DNA of 64,000 nt from Limnovirga soli (lineage in GTDB: Bacteria; Bacteroidota; Bacteroidia; Chitinophagales; Chitinophagaceae), in assembly GCF_013106755.1 (NCBI RefSeq), contig NZ_WHPF01000010.1, forward strand, positions 1-64,000. Direction: 5' to 3'. Of the stretch, positions 25,716 to 36,052 are shown one piece after another (position 1 is the stretch's first letter; each line of letters opens with the position of its first letter). The notes below the pieces were generated by a model. The model worked only from the letters and a program-made list of their open reading frames with translations. It ran no database searches and was not told where the DNA came from. A program made the translations under genes and the position numbers.

Positions 25716-26666
25716 TTGAATACATCCATTATTTTGATGATGACCCATAAAAAAACAATACCCATAATATTTTTTTGCAGCCTGCTTGTATTAGCGATGC
25801 CTTCTTTTGCCCAGAAATGGAATTATGATGGCTTATCGGATATTACCGGGCTTGCAGAAATTAATGTTAGCGCCGGTGCCAGCAGCTTTTTAGGCGATAT
25901 TGGCGGCAACAAAGGTGTTGGTGGCTCTTTTGTAAAAGACTTTAACCCTAAAACTGTTCGCCCTTTATTTGGGGCATCTGCAACTTTACACTTAACCAAA
26001 TGGGCTGCCGTTGAAGCTGGCTTTAATTTTACCCAGGTAAACGGTGCCGATAGTTTAATTAATAATACAGGAGATCAGGAACGCTGGCGCTATTATAGAA
26101 ATCTCAGCTTCAGGTCGCCAATTGCCGAGGGCTATATTGGTGCTGTTTTTTATCCAACCATGTATTTTGAAAAAAAATTCGAGCTTAGAAGTCTTGTACC
26201 ATTTGTTGGTGTTGGCATTGGCATTATGCATTATAAACCGCAAACACAATTAAATGGCAGCTGGATAGATTTACAACCCCTAAGTTTGGAAGGGCAGGGC
26301 TTTCCGGAATATCCAGACAGGCTGCCTTATAAATTAACCAGCATGTATATTCCGGCAAGTGTGGGGGTAAAATATTATGTAAACAATCAAACCGCTATTT
26401 CTACCGGCTTTACCTTTAGATTAACCACTACCGATTATATTGACGATGTGAGTACAACCTATATTGACCCCAGTTTATTCGACCTGCATTTAACACCCGA
26501 AAATGCTATATTGGCCAAACAATTATATTCCCGCTCCCTTACCCCATGGAAAGTAAAGCCAGATATTGAAAAAGCGAGCAGTAGTAATAATGACAGCTAT
26601 TTCAATTTTTTCCTTACCCTAAGTTTCAGGCTAAAGGGCGATGATGGTTACAATGACCCCCGTTAA
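25716..26666 (+). CDS. DUF6089/PorG-like outer-membrane beta-barrel protein
   Basis: The 316-residue protein may start at the ATG at 25716, 25737 or 25740; the last two bring the signal peptide (KKTIPIIFFCSLLVLAMPSF) to the N-terminus. The mature part contains SAGASSFLGDIGGNKGVGG, RYYRNLSFRSPIAEGYIGAV and alternating amphipathic strands. This pattern fits DUF6089 barrels, the family that includes PorG of type IX secretion. Whether it works in T9SS or is a general porin-like barrel cannot be decided here. T9SS cargo proteins elsewhere in the window make a role in that system reasonable. Confidence 0.8.
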   Translation: MNTSIILMMTHKKTIPIIFFCSLLVLAMPSFAQKWNYDGLSDITGLAEINVSAGASSFLGDIGGNKGVGGSFVKDFNPKTVRPLFGASATLHLTKWAAVEAGFNFTQVNGADSLINNTGDQERWRYYRNLSFRSPIAEGYIGAVFYPTMYFEKKFELRSLVPFVGVGIGIMHYKPQTQLNGSWIDLQPLSLEGQGFPEYPDRLPYKLTSMYIPASVGVKYYVNNQTAISTGFTFRLTTTDYIDDVSTTYIDPSLFDLHLTPENAILAKQLYSRSLTPWKVKPDIEKASSSNNDSYFNFFLTLSFRLKGDDGYNDPR

Positions 26667-26898
26667 TTTTTTTTTTGAGCCCGGCTTAAGGTTATCTATG
26701 TAGCTATACTTGCGTCGCACACTGCAGGGTTCTGCATGCTGCTCAGCCAAATACATTGGTAAATAAAATTCCCGCATTTGCGAAACCTACAAATTATTTA
26801 TTTATGTAATACTAGCTGCCATGCATTATGTAGTACAAGTGTGCGACGCAAGAAAAGCAGATTTAGGTAACTACTGCCGGGCCAATTGTAATAAAAAT
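26667..26898. repeat. GCGTCGCA element 11, paired inverted halves
   Basis: The left half begins with a T-run and GAGCCCGGC, with a truncated core CTTGCGTCGCACAC at 26709-26722. The right half has GTACAAGTGTGCGACGCAAG at 26833-26852, AAAAGC, and the outer box TGCCGGGCCAATTGTAATAA. It occupies the first 230 bases of a 386-base gap. The rest is AT-rich leader of the histidine kinase gene with no recognisable -7 box. Confidence 0.9.
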
Positions 26899-27052
26899 GT
26901 ATATTATGGCTAAAATATTTATATTTTAGAGCGTTATATTCTTTCAATTCTTTTATCTTTAAAAATGTTTATTCAACTCTCTGATTAAAAAAATACCGAA
27001 TCCGATATCCAGCCTTTTATTTTTACCAATAAAATTAAAATATAGCTGATAC

Positions 27053-28981
27053 ATGAGAGCAAGCCCTTTGCCTTACAATGAGTCTGAACGTATTGAAGCA
27101 TTATACCGCTTAAATATTATTGATACGCCTGCAGAGCAGGATTTTGACGACCTCACTGTAATGGCCTCTAGTTTATGCGATACACCTTATTCATTAATTA
27201 CTTTTGTAGATAAAGAAAGGCAATGGTTTAAAGCTAAAACCGGAATAAATATTACAGAAACCCACCGCGATATATCTTTTTGCGCTCATGCTTTACACAG
27301 CAGTGAAACATTTATTGTAGCCGATACTTTAAAAGATGAAAGGTTTATTGATAACCCATTTGTAGCAAATGAACCTAATATTCGTTTCTATGCAGGCACA
27401 CCAATTGTTACAGATGATGGCTTTATTTTAGGTACTTTATGCGTATTGGATTCTAAACCAAGAACATTAAGCGATAAACAGATTTTTTATTTACGCACCC
27501 TGGCTAATCAGGTTCAAAAATTATTACAATTAAGAAAGATTGTTAACACATCTGCCTATAAATTAAATGTTTACCAAAACGGCACTTCAGACGCTGTTTT
27601 TTTGTTAGATAAGCATTTGCACATTCAGGATTTTAATAAAGTAACCAATGAATTTTTATGGCATAATCCTGACAAAATCATAAAAACGGGTGATTCTATC
27701 TTAAACTATCTGGAAAAAGAATATATACCGGTTTTTGAGACAAATGTAAAAAAAGCATTGGCGGGTGAGGAAATGCGTTTTGAATGCCGCATACGTCATG
27801 AAAATAATTATTTATGGTGGGCTATCACCTTTTTACCAGTATACAACCAGTTTAAGGAAATTACCGGCGTGGTGCATACAGCCACCAAAATAAATGAAAG
27901 AAAAAAAGCAGAAATAGTTTTACAGGAAAACGAGCAATTACTGCAAAACATTTTCAAATCATCACCTGTAGCCTTACTTATTTCCAGGTATAGCGATGGG
28001 CTGGTGGTAATGGTAAATGAGGCATTAGCCAAAATTGCACTTTCAACGCCAAATCAGCTTATTGGTAAATTAACCAAAGACTTTTATACCAACCCCGAGC
28101 AAAGAGAGGATATTATAGAGACCTTAAATACAAAAGGATTTATCAAGAACAGAGAGATTGAACTAACCCGTTCAAATGGGCTTTCATCACCTTGTTTATT
28201 ATCTTCAGAAATTATTACCTGGAAAGGGGAGAAAATGATTATGTCGGGCTTTGTAGACATCAGCGAAATAAAGTTTACAGAAATGGAGCTGAACAAATCC
28301 CTTAACATGGTAACAGAGCAAAATAAAAGATTATTGAATTTTTCTTATATAGTTTCTCACAACCTGCGTTCACACGCCAGCAATATCAAATCTATTGTAA
28401 GTTATCTGCAGGAGCCGGGACGGGAGGAAGAGAAAAAAGAAATGATAAAACACCTCAGCAGTGTCTCGCATGCATTAGATGACACCTTGCACAACCTGAA
28501 TGAAGTGGTATCCATTCACAATAATACCAATCTCATCTTTGAAAACCTGGATATACATACTTATGTAAATAAAGCTATAGAATTAATCAGCCCGCAGATA
28601 GAACAAAAGGATGCGGTTATACATAATCTGATTCCAGAAAATACCACCATTAATTATAACCCGGCATATCTTGAAAGTATTATTTATAACTTTTTGTCTA
28701 ATGCCGTAAAATATGCCAGCCCCGGGAGGCAACCACATATTACCTTAAACACTTACTTCCATAATAATAAATTTGTACTGGAAATTGCAGATAATGGAAT
28801 TGGTATAGATTTAGCCCGAAATGGAGACAAGCTATTTGGTATGTATAAAACTTTTCACGGGAATGCAGATGCAAAAGGTATTGGTCTTTTTATTACAAAA
28901 AATCAGGTTGAATTTATGGGTGGTAAAATTGAAGTTGACAGCACATTAAATAAAGGCACCACTTTCAAAATATATTTTTAA
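27053..28981 (+). CDS. GAF-PAS-PAS sensor histidine kinase
   Basis: The 642-residue protein has no membrane segment and is probably cytosolic. In order it has a GAF domain (residues ~20-165, with FYAGTPIVTDDGFILGTLCV) and two PAS domains (~175-285 and ~295-410). The phospho-acceptor region is near 430-490 (FSYIVSHNLRSHASNIKSIV), with His in SHNLRSH. A HATPase domain is at ~515-642, with N-box ESIIYNFLSNAVKYA and G-boxes IADNGIGID and KGIGLFI. A receiver-only response regulator follows after 3 bases, which makes it the likely partner. The signal sensed is unknown. Confidence 0.93.
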   Translation: MRASPLPYNESERIEALYRLNIIDTPAEQDFDDLTVMASSLCDTPYSLITFVDKERQWFKAKTGINITETHRDISFCAHALHSSETFIVADTLKDERFIDNPFVANEPNIRFYAGTPIVTDDGFILGTLCVLDSKPRTLSDKQIFYLRTLANQVQKLLQLRKIVNTSAYKLNVYQNGTSDAVFLLDKHLHIQDFNKVTNEFLWHNPDKIIKTGDSILNYLEKEYIPVFETNVKKALAGEEMRFECRIRHENNYLWWAITFLPVYNQFKEITGVVHTATKINERKKAEIVLQENEQLLQNIFKSSPVALLISRYSDGLVVMVNEALAKIALSTPNQLIGKLTKDFYTNPEQREDIIETLNTKGFIKNREIELTRSNGLSSPCLLSSEIITWKGEKMIMSGFVDISEIKFTEMELNKSLNMVTEQNKRLLNFSYIVSHNLRSHASNIKSIVSYLQEPGREEEKKEMIKHLSSVSHALDDTLHNLNEVVSIHNNTNLIFENLDIHTYVNKAIELISPQIEQKDAVIHNLIPENTTINYNPAYLESIIYNFLSNAVKYASPGRQPHITLNTYFHNNKFVLEIADNGIGIDLARNGDKLFGMYKTFHGNADAKGIGLFITKNQVEFMGGKIEVDSTLNKGTTFKIYF

Positions 28982-28984
28982 TGT

Positions 28985-29380
28985 ATGGCAGAAACTATCT
29001 GGATTGTTGATGACGATTTTATTTACTCTTTGCTTATAAAAAAAGATATTGAGCGCCTGCAGCTAAGCAAAAACATACATCAATTCCAAGATGGCGAGAA
29101 AGCTATGCAAACCATAGAAAATCACCTCGCAGCATCGCAGCCTTTACCTGATATTATTTTGCTCGACATAAATATGCCGGTAATGGATGGCTGGCAGTTT
29201 CTTGACAACTATATTCACAAAAAATATCATCTGCATCTGCATAGCCATGTGTATTTGGTAAGCTCCTCCATTTCTATTCAAGACAAGCAAAAAGCCCTGG
29301 GTTATAAGAATATTAAAGGGCATTTAATAAAGCCCATCTCGCAGGATACACTGGTTACTATAACCGGTAGCTTTCGCTAA
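28985..29380 (+). CDS. Receiver-only response regulator
   Basis: The 131-residue protein is a single CheY-like receiver domain. The acidic pair is IWIVDDDF, the phospho-acceptor Asp is in DIILLDINMPVMDGWQFLD, the conserved Ser/Thr is in YLVSSSIS, and the Lys is in LIKPIS. There is no output domain, so it must act through protein partners or in a phosphorelay. It starts 3 bases after the histidine kinase gene and almost certainly is its target. Confidence 0.95.
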   Translation: MAETIWIVDDDFIYSLLIKKDIERLQLSKNIHQFQDGEKAMQTIENHLAASQPLPDIILLDINMPVMDGWQFLDNYIHKKYHLHLHSHVYLVSSSISIQDKQKALGYKNIKGHLIKPISQDTLVTITGSFR

Positions 29381-29581
29381 TCGCTTATTTATTGTATACG
29401 GGTAATATGGCAATATTTATTTATTGCATTGAAGATGGTTTCTTCAAATTATCAGGATGTGAATTGTTCGACTACATTATGCTACCCCTACATTTTTTGT
29501 TACTAAAACCATGATTATTGATACTGCTGCATTTATACTATCTTAACAGCTAAAAATTCATCACACTTTTAAAGGGCAATT

Positions 29582-30895
29582 TTGGCAAAAACAAATCGCA
29601 AACTGGGTTTATATACCAGCACCTCGCTGGTGGTGGGTAATATGATTGGCGCCGGTATATTTTTAATGCCTGCCACACTTGCCACTTATGGAACTGTTGG
29701 AATTGCTGGTTGGTTGTGTGCTGCAACCGGCGCTATATTACTGGCAAAAATCTTTAGCAACCTTAGTAAAATAATGCCCTTAGCCAATGGTGGCCCCTAT
29801 GCTTATAGCCGGGAAGGTTTAGGCAATTTTGCCGGTTTTATTGTAGCCTGGGGTTATTGGATATCTGTATGGTGCACCAACGCTGCCATAGCTGTTTCTC
29901 TGGTAAGTGCATTGAGTACATTTTTCCCGGTATTGGCTACCAGTTCAATTGCGGCAATAGGTACAGGACTTTCAGCTATATGGTTACTTACTTACATAAA
30001 TACCCTGGGTATTATCACCTCAGGTATAGTTCAACTATTTACCACCATTTTAAAAATCATTCCTTTGCTGGCGGTTGGTATTGCGGGTATTTTTTTTATA
30101 AACACACATCATTTCCCCGCATTTAACACCAGTAATACCAGCACATTTACAGCCTTAACCAATACTACAGCACTTACGTTCTTTGCATTTCTGGGCATGG
30201 AATGTGCCACAATTCCTGCCGCCAATGTGGCAAACCCAACTGTTACTATTCCAAAAGCCACCATGCTGGGTACACTACTTACTACTTTTATCTATATTCT
30301 TTGCAGCGTAGTAATGATGGGCATTATACCTGCTGATACACTCAGCCATTCTGTTACACCTTTGGCAGATGCTGCTGTTATTATATACGGACCTTACGCT
30401 GCCTATTTTGTAAGTGCTGGTGCTGCCATTGCTGCATTTGGCGCTTTAAATGGCTGGATTTTAATTCAGGGGCAGGTACCTGCAGCTATTGCCACAGATA
30501 AATTATTTCCCGCCATTTTTAAACAACAAAATAAAAAAGGGGTTCCGGCTACCGGAATTATTATTGGCAGCATACTTGTATCTGTTGTTATGACAATGAA
30601 TTATACCAAAAGTCTTGCCGATCAATTCAAATTCCTGATTCTTTTAACTACACTAACCGTACTGGTGCCCTACCTGCTATCAGCTACTGCCTATGTAATT
30701 CTTGAGTTAAAACAAAAAAAACACCCCCCAGCCAAAACATTTAAAATAATGCTGCATGGGCTGCTGGCATTTACATTTTCATTGTGGGCGGTGGCCGGCT
30801 CTGGAGAAGAAGTGGTGTATTGGGGGTTTATACTACTTATGGCAGGCATCCCCTTTTATGCATGGATTATTATACAACAAAATAAAAAACTATGA
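29582..30895 (+). CDS. APC-family amino acid permease
   Basis: The 437-residue protein has about 12 membrane segments and a typical APC start: LYTSTSLVVGNMIGAGIFLM with the GxGIF-type substrate motif. It most resembles AdiC-like arginine/agmatine-type exchangers, with FFAFLGMECATIPAANVANP in TM6. The frame begins with TTG (LAKTNRK read as Met), since no ATG lies upstream in frame; a downstream start would remove TM1. It overlaps the next gene by 4 bases. That gene is a guanidino-modifying hydrolase, so the pair probably imports and processes an arginine-like compound (inference). Confidence 0.88.
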   Translation: MAKTNRKLGLYTSTSLVVGNMIGAGIFLMPATLATYGTVGIAGWLCAATGAILLAKIFSNLSKIMPLANGGPYAYSREGLGNFAGFIVAWGYWISVWCTNAAIAVSLVSALSTFFPVLATSSIAAIGTGLSAIWLLTYINTLGIITSGIVQLFTTILKIIPLLAVGIAGIFFINTHHFPAFNTSNTSTFTALTNTTALTFFAFLGMECATIPAANVANPTVTIPKATMLGTLLTTFIYILCSVVMMGIIPADTLSHSVTPLADAAVIIYGPYAAYFVSAGAAIAAFGALNGWILIQGQVPAAIATDKLFPAIFKQQNKKGVPATGIIIGSILVSVVMTMNYTKSLADQFKFLILLTTLTVLVPYLLSATAYVILELKQKKHPPAKTFKIMLHGLLAFTFSLWAVAGSGEEVVYWGFILLMAGIPFYAWIIIQQNKKL

Positions 30896-31773
30896 ATACA
30901 ACAGCGCATTCAGAATATGCCAGGTTGCAAACAGTTTATATAAAAAGTGCGGCAGCGGCTTTTATCAGTAACGAACATATAGCACAACACTGGCAAACGC
31001 TCAACTATCTTTCTCAGCCAGATATAACAAAATCCATTTCCGAGTATAAGGCTTTTGAAAATATTTTCACGTCAAATAATATTGAAGTAAGGTACTTCCC
31101 TGAGAATGCAACCGTAAACATGGATTCTATTTATTGTCGCGATGCTTCTATTGCCACCAATTACGGTATTATTTTATGCAATATGGGTAAAGCTGCCCGT
31201 AGCCAAGAGCCACTGGCACAATTAAAAACCTATGCCGCCAATTGCGAACATGTTTTGGGCAGTATCATTGCACCCGGCACCATCGAAGGCGGCGACCTGG
31301 CATGGCTTAACGAAACTACTTTAGCGGTAGGAAATACCTATCGCACCAACGAAGCAGGTATTAACCAATTAAAAGCATTGCTAACACCCAAAGGTATAAA
31401 CATCAATACCGTTCCTTTGCCGCACTATAAAGGTCCATCAGATGTTTTTCACCTGATGTCTATTTTAAGTCCGGTTGATAAAGACCTGGCCGTGGTTTAC
31501 TCGCCCTTAATGCCAATTGCTTTTAGAAATTATTTGTTGCAAGTAGGTTACCAGCTAATAGAAGTGCCAGATGCAGAATTTGACAGCATGGGTTGTAATG
31601 TATTGGCAATTGCACCGCGCAAATGCGTGATGGTAGAGGGTAATCCGCAAACTAAACTAGCCCTTGAAAAAGCTGGTTGCGAAGTAATTGTATACAAAGG
31701 CGATGATATAAGTGTTAAAGGCGGAGGCGGACCTACCTGCTTAACCCGTCCGCTATTAAGATTGGCAGAATAA
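30892..31773 (+). CDS. DDAH/arginine-deiminase-like guanidino hydrolase
   Basis: The 293-residue protein belongs to the pentein (amidinotransferase-like) superfamily. Recognisable features are the RDASIATNYGIILC segment, GTIEGGDLAWLN (EGGD substrate-binding motif), HLMSILSPVDKDLAVV with a conserved His, and the C-terminal GGGGPTCLTRPLLR carrying the probable catalytic Cys. These fit dimethylarginine dimethylaminohydrolase-like enzymes. The exact substrate (dimethylarginine, arginine or other) is not certain. The start codon overlaps the permease stop (ATGA), indicating translational coupling with the transporter. Confidence 0.82.
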   Translation: MNTTAHSEYARLQTVYIKSAAAAFISNEHIAQHWQTLNYLSQPDITKSISEYKAFENIFTSNNIEVRYFPENATVNMDSIYCRDASIATNYGIILCNMGKAARSQEPLAQLKTYAANCEHVLGSIIAPGTIEGGDLAWLNETTLAVGNTYRTNEAGINQLKALLTPKGININTVPLPHYKGPSDVFHLMSILSPVDKDLAVVYSPLMPIAFRNYLLQVGYQLIEVPDAEFDSMGCNVLAIAPRKCVMVEGNPQTKLALEKAGCEVIVYKGDDISVKGGGGPTCLTRPLLRLAE

Positions 31774-31778
31774 TGTAG

Positions 31779-32003
31779 CAGGCAGCCGATAAATAATTGG
31801 GCTTTACTTGCCACGCTCGGTTCAGGGTTCCTCTTTTATGGCATCAGCAATAAAGGCAATAAGAAATTAGATTTTGTAATAAAAAATTTGATTATAGTTT
31901 ACAGCATAATCCTATAAAAGCTATTGCTGCCATGTGGATGAAAGTAAAAGAGTGCGACGCAACTAAAGCCAAACTGAATATCTAAAGCCGGGTTCATAAA
32001 CAT
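31779..32003. repeat. Element 12, paired; variant left core and standard right core
   Basis: The left half is GGCAGCCGATAAATAATT, then GGGCTTTA and the variant core CTTGCCACGCTCGG, then TTCAGGGTTCCTC and TTTTATGGC (31807-31842). The right half is a degenerate GTAAAAGAGTGCGACGCAAC (31944-31963) followed by TAAAGCC and the outer box AAAGCCGGGTTCATAAA. It lies between the hydrolase and the amidase gene. Confidence 0.88.
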
Positions 32004-32058
32004 TTTATACATTCAATTCATTTGGATAGTAACTTACTCAATAAATAAAAGTGAATGT

Positions 32059-33687
32059 ATGAACAGAAGACATTTTCTTAGAAACGGATCTTTGGCCAGC
32101 CTGGCCGTTGGATCTCTAACTGTAGCCTCTTGTAACGAAGTGGCCACTGAAAAAAAGGAACCAACAAAGCTTACAGACGATGTTTTTAAAGATGATTTTG
32201 AATTGAATGAAGTAACGATTGAGGTGCTGCAACAAAAAATGCAATCTGGTGAACTTACAGCAACATCCATTACCAAATTATACCTTGACCGTATTGCAGC
32301 AATTGATAAAAGTGGCCCTAGTTTAAATGCAGTTATTGAACTAAACCCGGATGCCATAGCTATTGCTGAAGCTATGGATAAAGAACGTAAATCTGGCAAG
32401 GTAAGAGGCCCCATGCATGGAATACCTGTTTTAATAAAAGACAATATTAATACCGCTGATAAAATGATGACTACGGCAGGTGCATCTGCCCTAACCGGCA
32501 ATATTGCCGCCACCGATGCATTTATTGTACAGCAATTGAGGAGTGCTGGTGCAGTATTGTTAGGCAAAACCAATTTAAGCGAATGGGCTAATTTCAGATC
32601 GGAAAGATCTACCAGCGGGTGGAGCAGCAGGGGCGGGCAAACCAAATGCCCTTATCGCTTAGACAGAAATCCATCAGGTTCCAGTGCCGGAACGGGCAGC
32701 GCTGTTGCAGCTAATTTATGCGCAGTTGCCATTGGCACGGAAACGAATGGCTCTATTATATCGCCTTCGTCTGTAAATGGAATTGTGGGTATAAAACCAA
32801 CTGTAGGTTTACTAAGCAGAACAGGTATTATTCCTATTTCTGCCACACAGGATACTGCCGGCCCCATGGCAAGAACCGTTAAAGATGCTGCCATATTTTT
32901 AGCTGCCTTAGCAGGTGTTGATGAAGCGGATGCAGTTACCAGAAACAGCATGGGGAAAGCTTCTAAAGACTATTCCGCCTCATTGGCAACAAGTACACTT
33001 TCAGGTAAAAGAATTGGCGTAGAACAATCTTTTCTTCACGGCCATGAAGGCGTGGTTCAATTATATAAGAATGCAATTGAAACATTAAAGGCCCAGGGTG
33101 CTATTATTATAGAAACAGACCTGATGAAAAGCATTAATGACATTGAAGGTGAATATGATGTTTTACTCTACGAATTTAAAGATGGAGTAAACAAGTACTT
33201 ATCTACAGCTACAGCACCGGTAAAATCTATTGAAGAGGTGATGGCATTTAATAAAAAAAATGAAGCCACGGCCATGCCATTTTTTAAACAGGAAATACTG
33301 GAAAAAAGTAATGCAAAGGGCGACCTGTCCAGTAAAGAATATACCACTGCCTTACATAATATACTGCAATCCCGGGGTATCATTGACGCACTATTGAAAG
33401 AACATCAGTTGGATGCTATTGCAGCAGTAAGTAATGGTGTTGCCTGTTGCATTGACCTTATAAACGGAGACTACGATACCGGCTTTTCGTTTTCTACTCC
33501 AGCAGCTATTGCAGGCTACCCGCATATTACCTTACCTATGGGTATGGTACATGATTTACCTGTTGGTATTTCCTTTATGGCAGGCGCATACCAGGAACAG
33601 GCTATTATAGATATAGCTTATGTATTTGAGCAGGCAACCAAACACAGAACAAAGCCAGGTTTTATAGCTGCGGCCAGTATGGGATAA
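32059..33687 (+). CDS. Amidase-signature enzyme with Tat-like lipoprotein signal
   Basis: The 542-residue protein carries a twin-arginine-type signal (NRRHFLRNGSLASLAVGS) running into a possible lipobox (TVASCNE). It may therefore be a folded, lipid-anchored periplasmic enzyme. The amidase signature is clear: IPVLIKDNINTAD holds the catalytic Lys, GSSAGTGSAVAANLCAVAIG holds the Gly/Ser-rich core, and ETNGSIISPSSVNGIVGIKP follows. The family hydrolyses amides through a Ser-cisSer-Lys triad. The substrate is unknown. A GCGTCGCA element precedes it. Confidence 0.92.
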   Translation: MNRRHFLRNGSLASLAVGSLTVASCNEVATEKKEPTKLTDDVFKDDFELNEVTIEVLQQKMQSGELTATSITKLYLDRIAAIDKSGPSLNAVIELNPDAIAIAEAMDKERKSGKVRGPMHGIPVLIKDNINTADKMMTTAGASALTGNIAATDAFIVQQLRSAGAVLLGKTNLSEWANFRSERSTSGWSSRGGQTKCPYRLDRNPSGSSAGTGSAVAANLCAVAIGTETNGSIISPSSVNGIVGIKPTVGLLSRTGIIPISATQDTAGPMARTVKDAAIFLAALAGVDEADAVTRNSMGKASKDYSASLATSTLSGKRIGVEQSFLHGHEGVVQLYKNAIETLKAQGAIIIETDLMKSINDIEGEYDVLLYEFKDGVNKYLSTATAPVKSIEEVMAFNKKNEATAMPFFKQEILEKSNAKGDLSSKEYTTALHNILQSRGIIDALLKEHQLDAIAAVSNGVACCIDLINGDYDTGFSFSTPAAIAGYPHITLPMGMVHDLPVGISFMAGAYQEQAIIDIAYVFEQATKHRTKPGFIAAASMG

Positions 33688-34063
33688 ATTTGTTTATAGT
33701 AAGCATCATAGGCAAACAATAGTTTACAATAACATAATCTGTAAAAGAATTATTACAAAAAAAATAGCCTTATATTAAATTGTTAGATGAATATTCTTTT
33801 TTGAAATAAAGTACCAAAATTCAACAAATATTTTTTTTTATCATGTACGATTAATCATGATAAAACATGATATTCCTCATGTTTTAGGGGTGCTGCCGAT
33901 TCTACTTTTGTCATGTACTACAAATGATAAGGCAATATTTAATCAACTGCTTCCCGGAATAACACTAAATCTTAAACTTCCACACTATATCCCGGGCAAT
34001 AGCCTGAAATTAATTTGCAATATCATTTCATATTATTAGATTTAAATATATAATTAGTTTTTT
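33688..34063. other. AT-rich gap upstream of PEP carboxykinase
   Basis: This 376-base gap is strongly AT-rich. It contains a 6-base inverted repeat ATCATG-N6-CATGAT at 33854-33871. It also contains a 60-codon frame (33857-34039) with a lipoprotein-like start (LLLSCTTND). I do not think the frame is a gene. No GCGTCGCA element is present. The region must hold the promoter of the following gene, but I see no clear TAnnTTTG box at a suitable distance. Confidence 0.4.
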
Positions 34064-35917
34064 ATGACAAAAATTTCATTCCCGCTAATTAGCAACACTT
34101 CAGACAAAACAGAACTGCAACATTGGGTAGAAACTATCGCAAATCATACTGAAGCAGACAAAGTATATTGGTGCAACGGTTCAAAAGAAGAATACGATAC
34201 AATTTGTAATTACCTTGTTGAAAAAGGCACATTTATAAAATTAAACCAAGAAAAAAGACCAAATAGTTATGCCTGTTTCAGCGATCCCAGTGATGTTGCC
34301 CGCGTAGAAGACAAAACTTTTATCTGCAGCCGTAGAAAAGAAGATGCCGGCCCCACTAATAATTGGATGGATCCATCTAAAATGAAACAAATTCTAAATG
34401 ATCTTACCAAAGGTTCTATGCATGGCCGTACCATGTACGTAATTCCATTTTGTATGGGACCAGTTGGTTCACCTTATTCCCGTTACGGTGTACAGTTAAC
34501 CGATTCAGAATATGTAGTGGTAAACATGTATATAATGACACGCATGGGAGATAGTGTTTTACCTTATATACACGATACTGAATATGTAAAATGTTTTCAT
34601 GCATTAGGCGCACCGCTTGAAGAAGGCCAGCAGGATGTTAAATGGCCCTGTAACCCAACCACCAAATACATTTCACATTTTCCCGAAGAAAGGATGGTGA
34701 TTTCTTATGGTAGTGGTTATGGTGGTAATGCGCTAATGGGTAAAAAATGTTTTGCTTTACGCATTGCCTCTGTAATGGGCCGCGAAGAAAACTGGCTGGC
34801 AGAGCATATGTTAATCATGGGTGTAGAATCTCCCAAAAAAGAAAAAACCTATGTAGCCGCCTCCTTCCCCAGTGCATGTGGCAAAACTAACTTTGCCATG
34901 CTTATTCCTCCAAAAGAAATGGATGGCTGGAAAATTACAACTGTTGGAGATGATATTGCCTGGATACATAAAGGTAAGGACGGTGGATTATATGCCATCA
35001 ATCCTGAATCTGGTTATTTTGGCGTTGCCCCCGGCACTAACTATAAAACCAACCCAAATGCCATGGAGTCTATTAAAGCCAATACCATTTATACCAATGT
35101 GGCTTTAACTTCTGATGGTGACGTATGGTGGGAAGGTTTAACACCAACCGCACCAGAGGGATTAACCGATTGGCATGGTGAACCATGGGATCCTAACAGC
35201 GGCAAACCCGCAGCACATGCCAATTCCAGGTTTACAGCACCCGCTTACCAAAACCCAGCAGTAGATCCCAATTGGAACGACCCCAATGGTGTACACATAG
35301 AAGCTTTTATATTCGGTGGCCGCCGCAGTACAGTTATTCCATTGGTTTATCAATCATTTAACTGGAACTTTGGTGTATACCTTGCCGCCACAATGGGCAG
35401 CGAAATGACAGCAGCTGCCTTTGGCGAAATTGGTAAAGTAAGAAGAGACCCATATGCTATGCTGCCCTTTATGGGCTACAACATAGGCGATTATATCAAC
35501 CACTGGCTACAGTTTGGCCGCGATATTCCAAATGCGCCACGTATATTCAGCGTTAACTGGTTTAGAAAAGACGAAGACGGCAAATTTATATGGCCCGGTT
35601 TTGGCCAAAACATGAGGGTTTTACAATGGATTGTAGAACGTGTAAAAGGCAATGCCTCTGCAGTAGAAAGCCCTGTGGGCTGGGTACCACGATACGAAGA
35701 CATGTCATGGGAAGGATCTGATTTTACCAAAGACGATTTCACTAAAATCATGACAATCGACCGTGAACCATGGAAACAGGAACTTCTCTCCCACGAAGAA
35801 TTGTTCTCCCGTTTTTATGATAAACTGCCAAAAGAATTTTTCTTCATGAGAGAGCTATTACTCTCCTCTCTATGGCGCTCACCCGAACATTGGGGTCAGC
35901 AGCCAGAGCAGGCTTAA
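34064..35917 (+). CDS. pckG: Phosphoenolpyruvate carboxykinase, GTP type
   Basis: The 617-residue protein matches the GTP-dependent PEPCK family in length and motifs. The P-loop-like kinase-1 motif is [16 protein letters not shown] (residues ~267-282), the metal-binding kinase-2 motif is [11 protein letters not shown], and [20 protein letters not shown] and [13 protein letters not shown] are further family stretches. It converts oxaloacetate and GTP to phosphoenolpyruvate, CO2 and GDP, the first committed step of gluconeogenesis. It is a single-gene unit; a large stem-loop follows the stop codon. Confidence 0.97.
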   Translation: MTKISFPLISNTSDKTELQHWVETIANHTEADKVYWCNGSKEEYDTICNYLVEKGTFIKLNQEKRPNSYACFSDPSDVARVEDKTFICSRRKEDAGPTNNWMDPSKMKQILNDLTKGSMHGRTMYVIPFCMGPVGSPYSRYGVQLTDSEYVVVNMYIMTRMGDSVLPYIHDTEYVKCFHALGAPLEEGQQDVKWPCNPTTKYISHFPEERMVISYGSGYGGNALMGKKCFALRIASVMGREENWLAEHMLIMGVESPKKEKTYVAASFPSACGKTNFAMLIPPKEMDGWKITTVGDDIAWIHKGKDGGLYAINPESGYFGVAPGTNYKTNPNAMESIKANTIYTNVALTSDGDVWWEGLTPTAPEGLTDWHGEPWDPNSGKPAAHANSRFTAPAYQNPAVDPNWNDPNGVHIEAFIFGGRRSTVIPLVYQSFNWNFGVYLAATMGSEMTAAAFGEIGKVRRDPYAMLPFMGYNIGDYINHWLQFGRDIPNAPRIFSVNWFRKDEDGKFIWPGFGQNMRVLQWIVERVKGNASAVESPVGWVPRYEDMSWEGSDFTKDDFTKIMTIDREPWKQELLSHEELFSRFYDKLPKEFFFMRELLLSSLWRSPEHWGQQPEQA

Positions 35918-35926
35918 ATATTTGGC

Positions 35927-35988
35927 AACCGGCATTCCTGGCAGTGCAAACGCCAACAGGAATAAGCATTCAAAAAGGAATGCCGGTT
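35927..35988 (+). terminator. Large stem-loop after pckG
   Basis: A 13-base perfect inverted repeat (AACCGGCATTCCT / AGGAATGCCGGTT) encloses 36 bases that could fold further (CCTGGC ... GCCAACAGG). It is followed by a short T-rich stretch. It could be a terminator or an RNA-stability hairpin. Confidence 0.6.
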
Positions 35989-36052
35989 CACTTTTAATGC
36001 TGGTGCAAGGCTACGCATCATATGTTTCAAGTACCTTACATAAATAATATAT

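Noticed and set aside
33857-34039. A 60-codon frame with a lipoprotein-like start (LLLSCTTND) upstream of pckG
   Set aside because: It is short, its C-terminal half is low-complexity and AT-driven, and nothing supports expression. I left it as part of the AT-rich gap.
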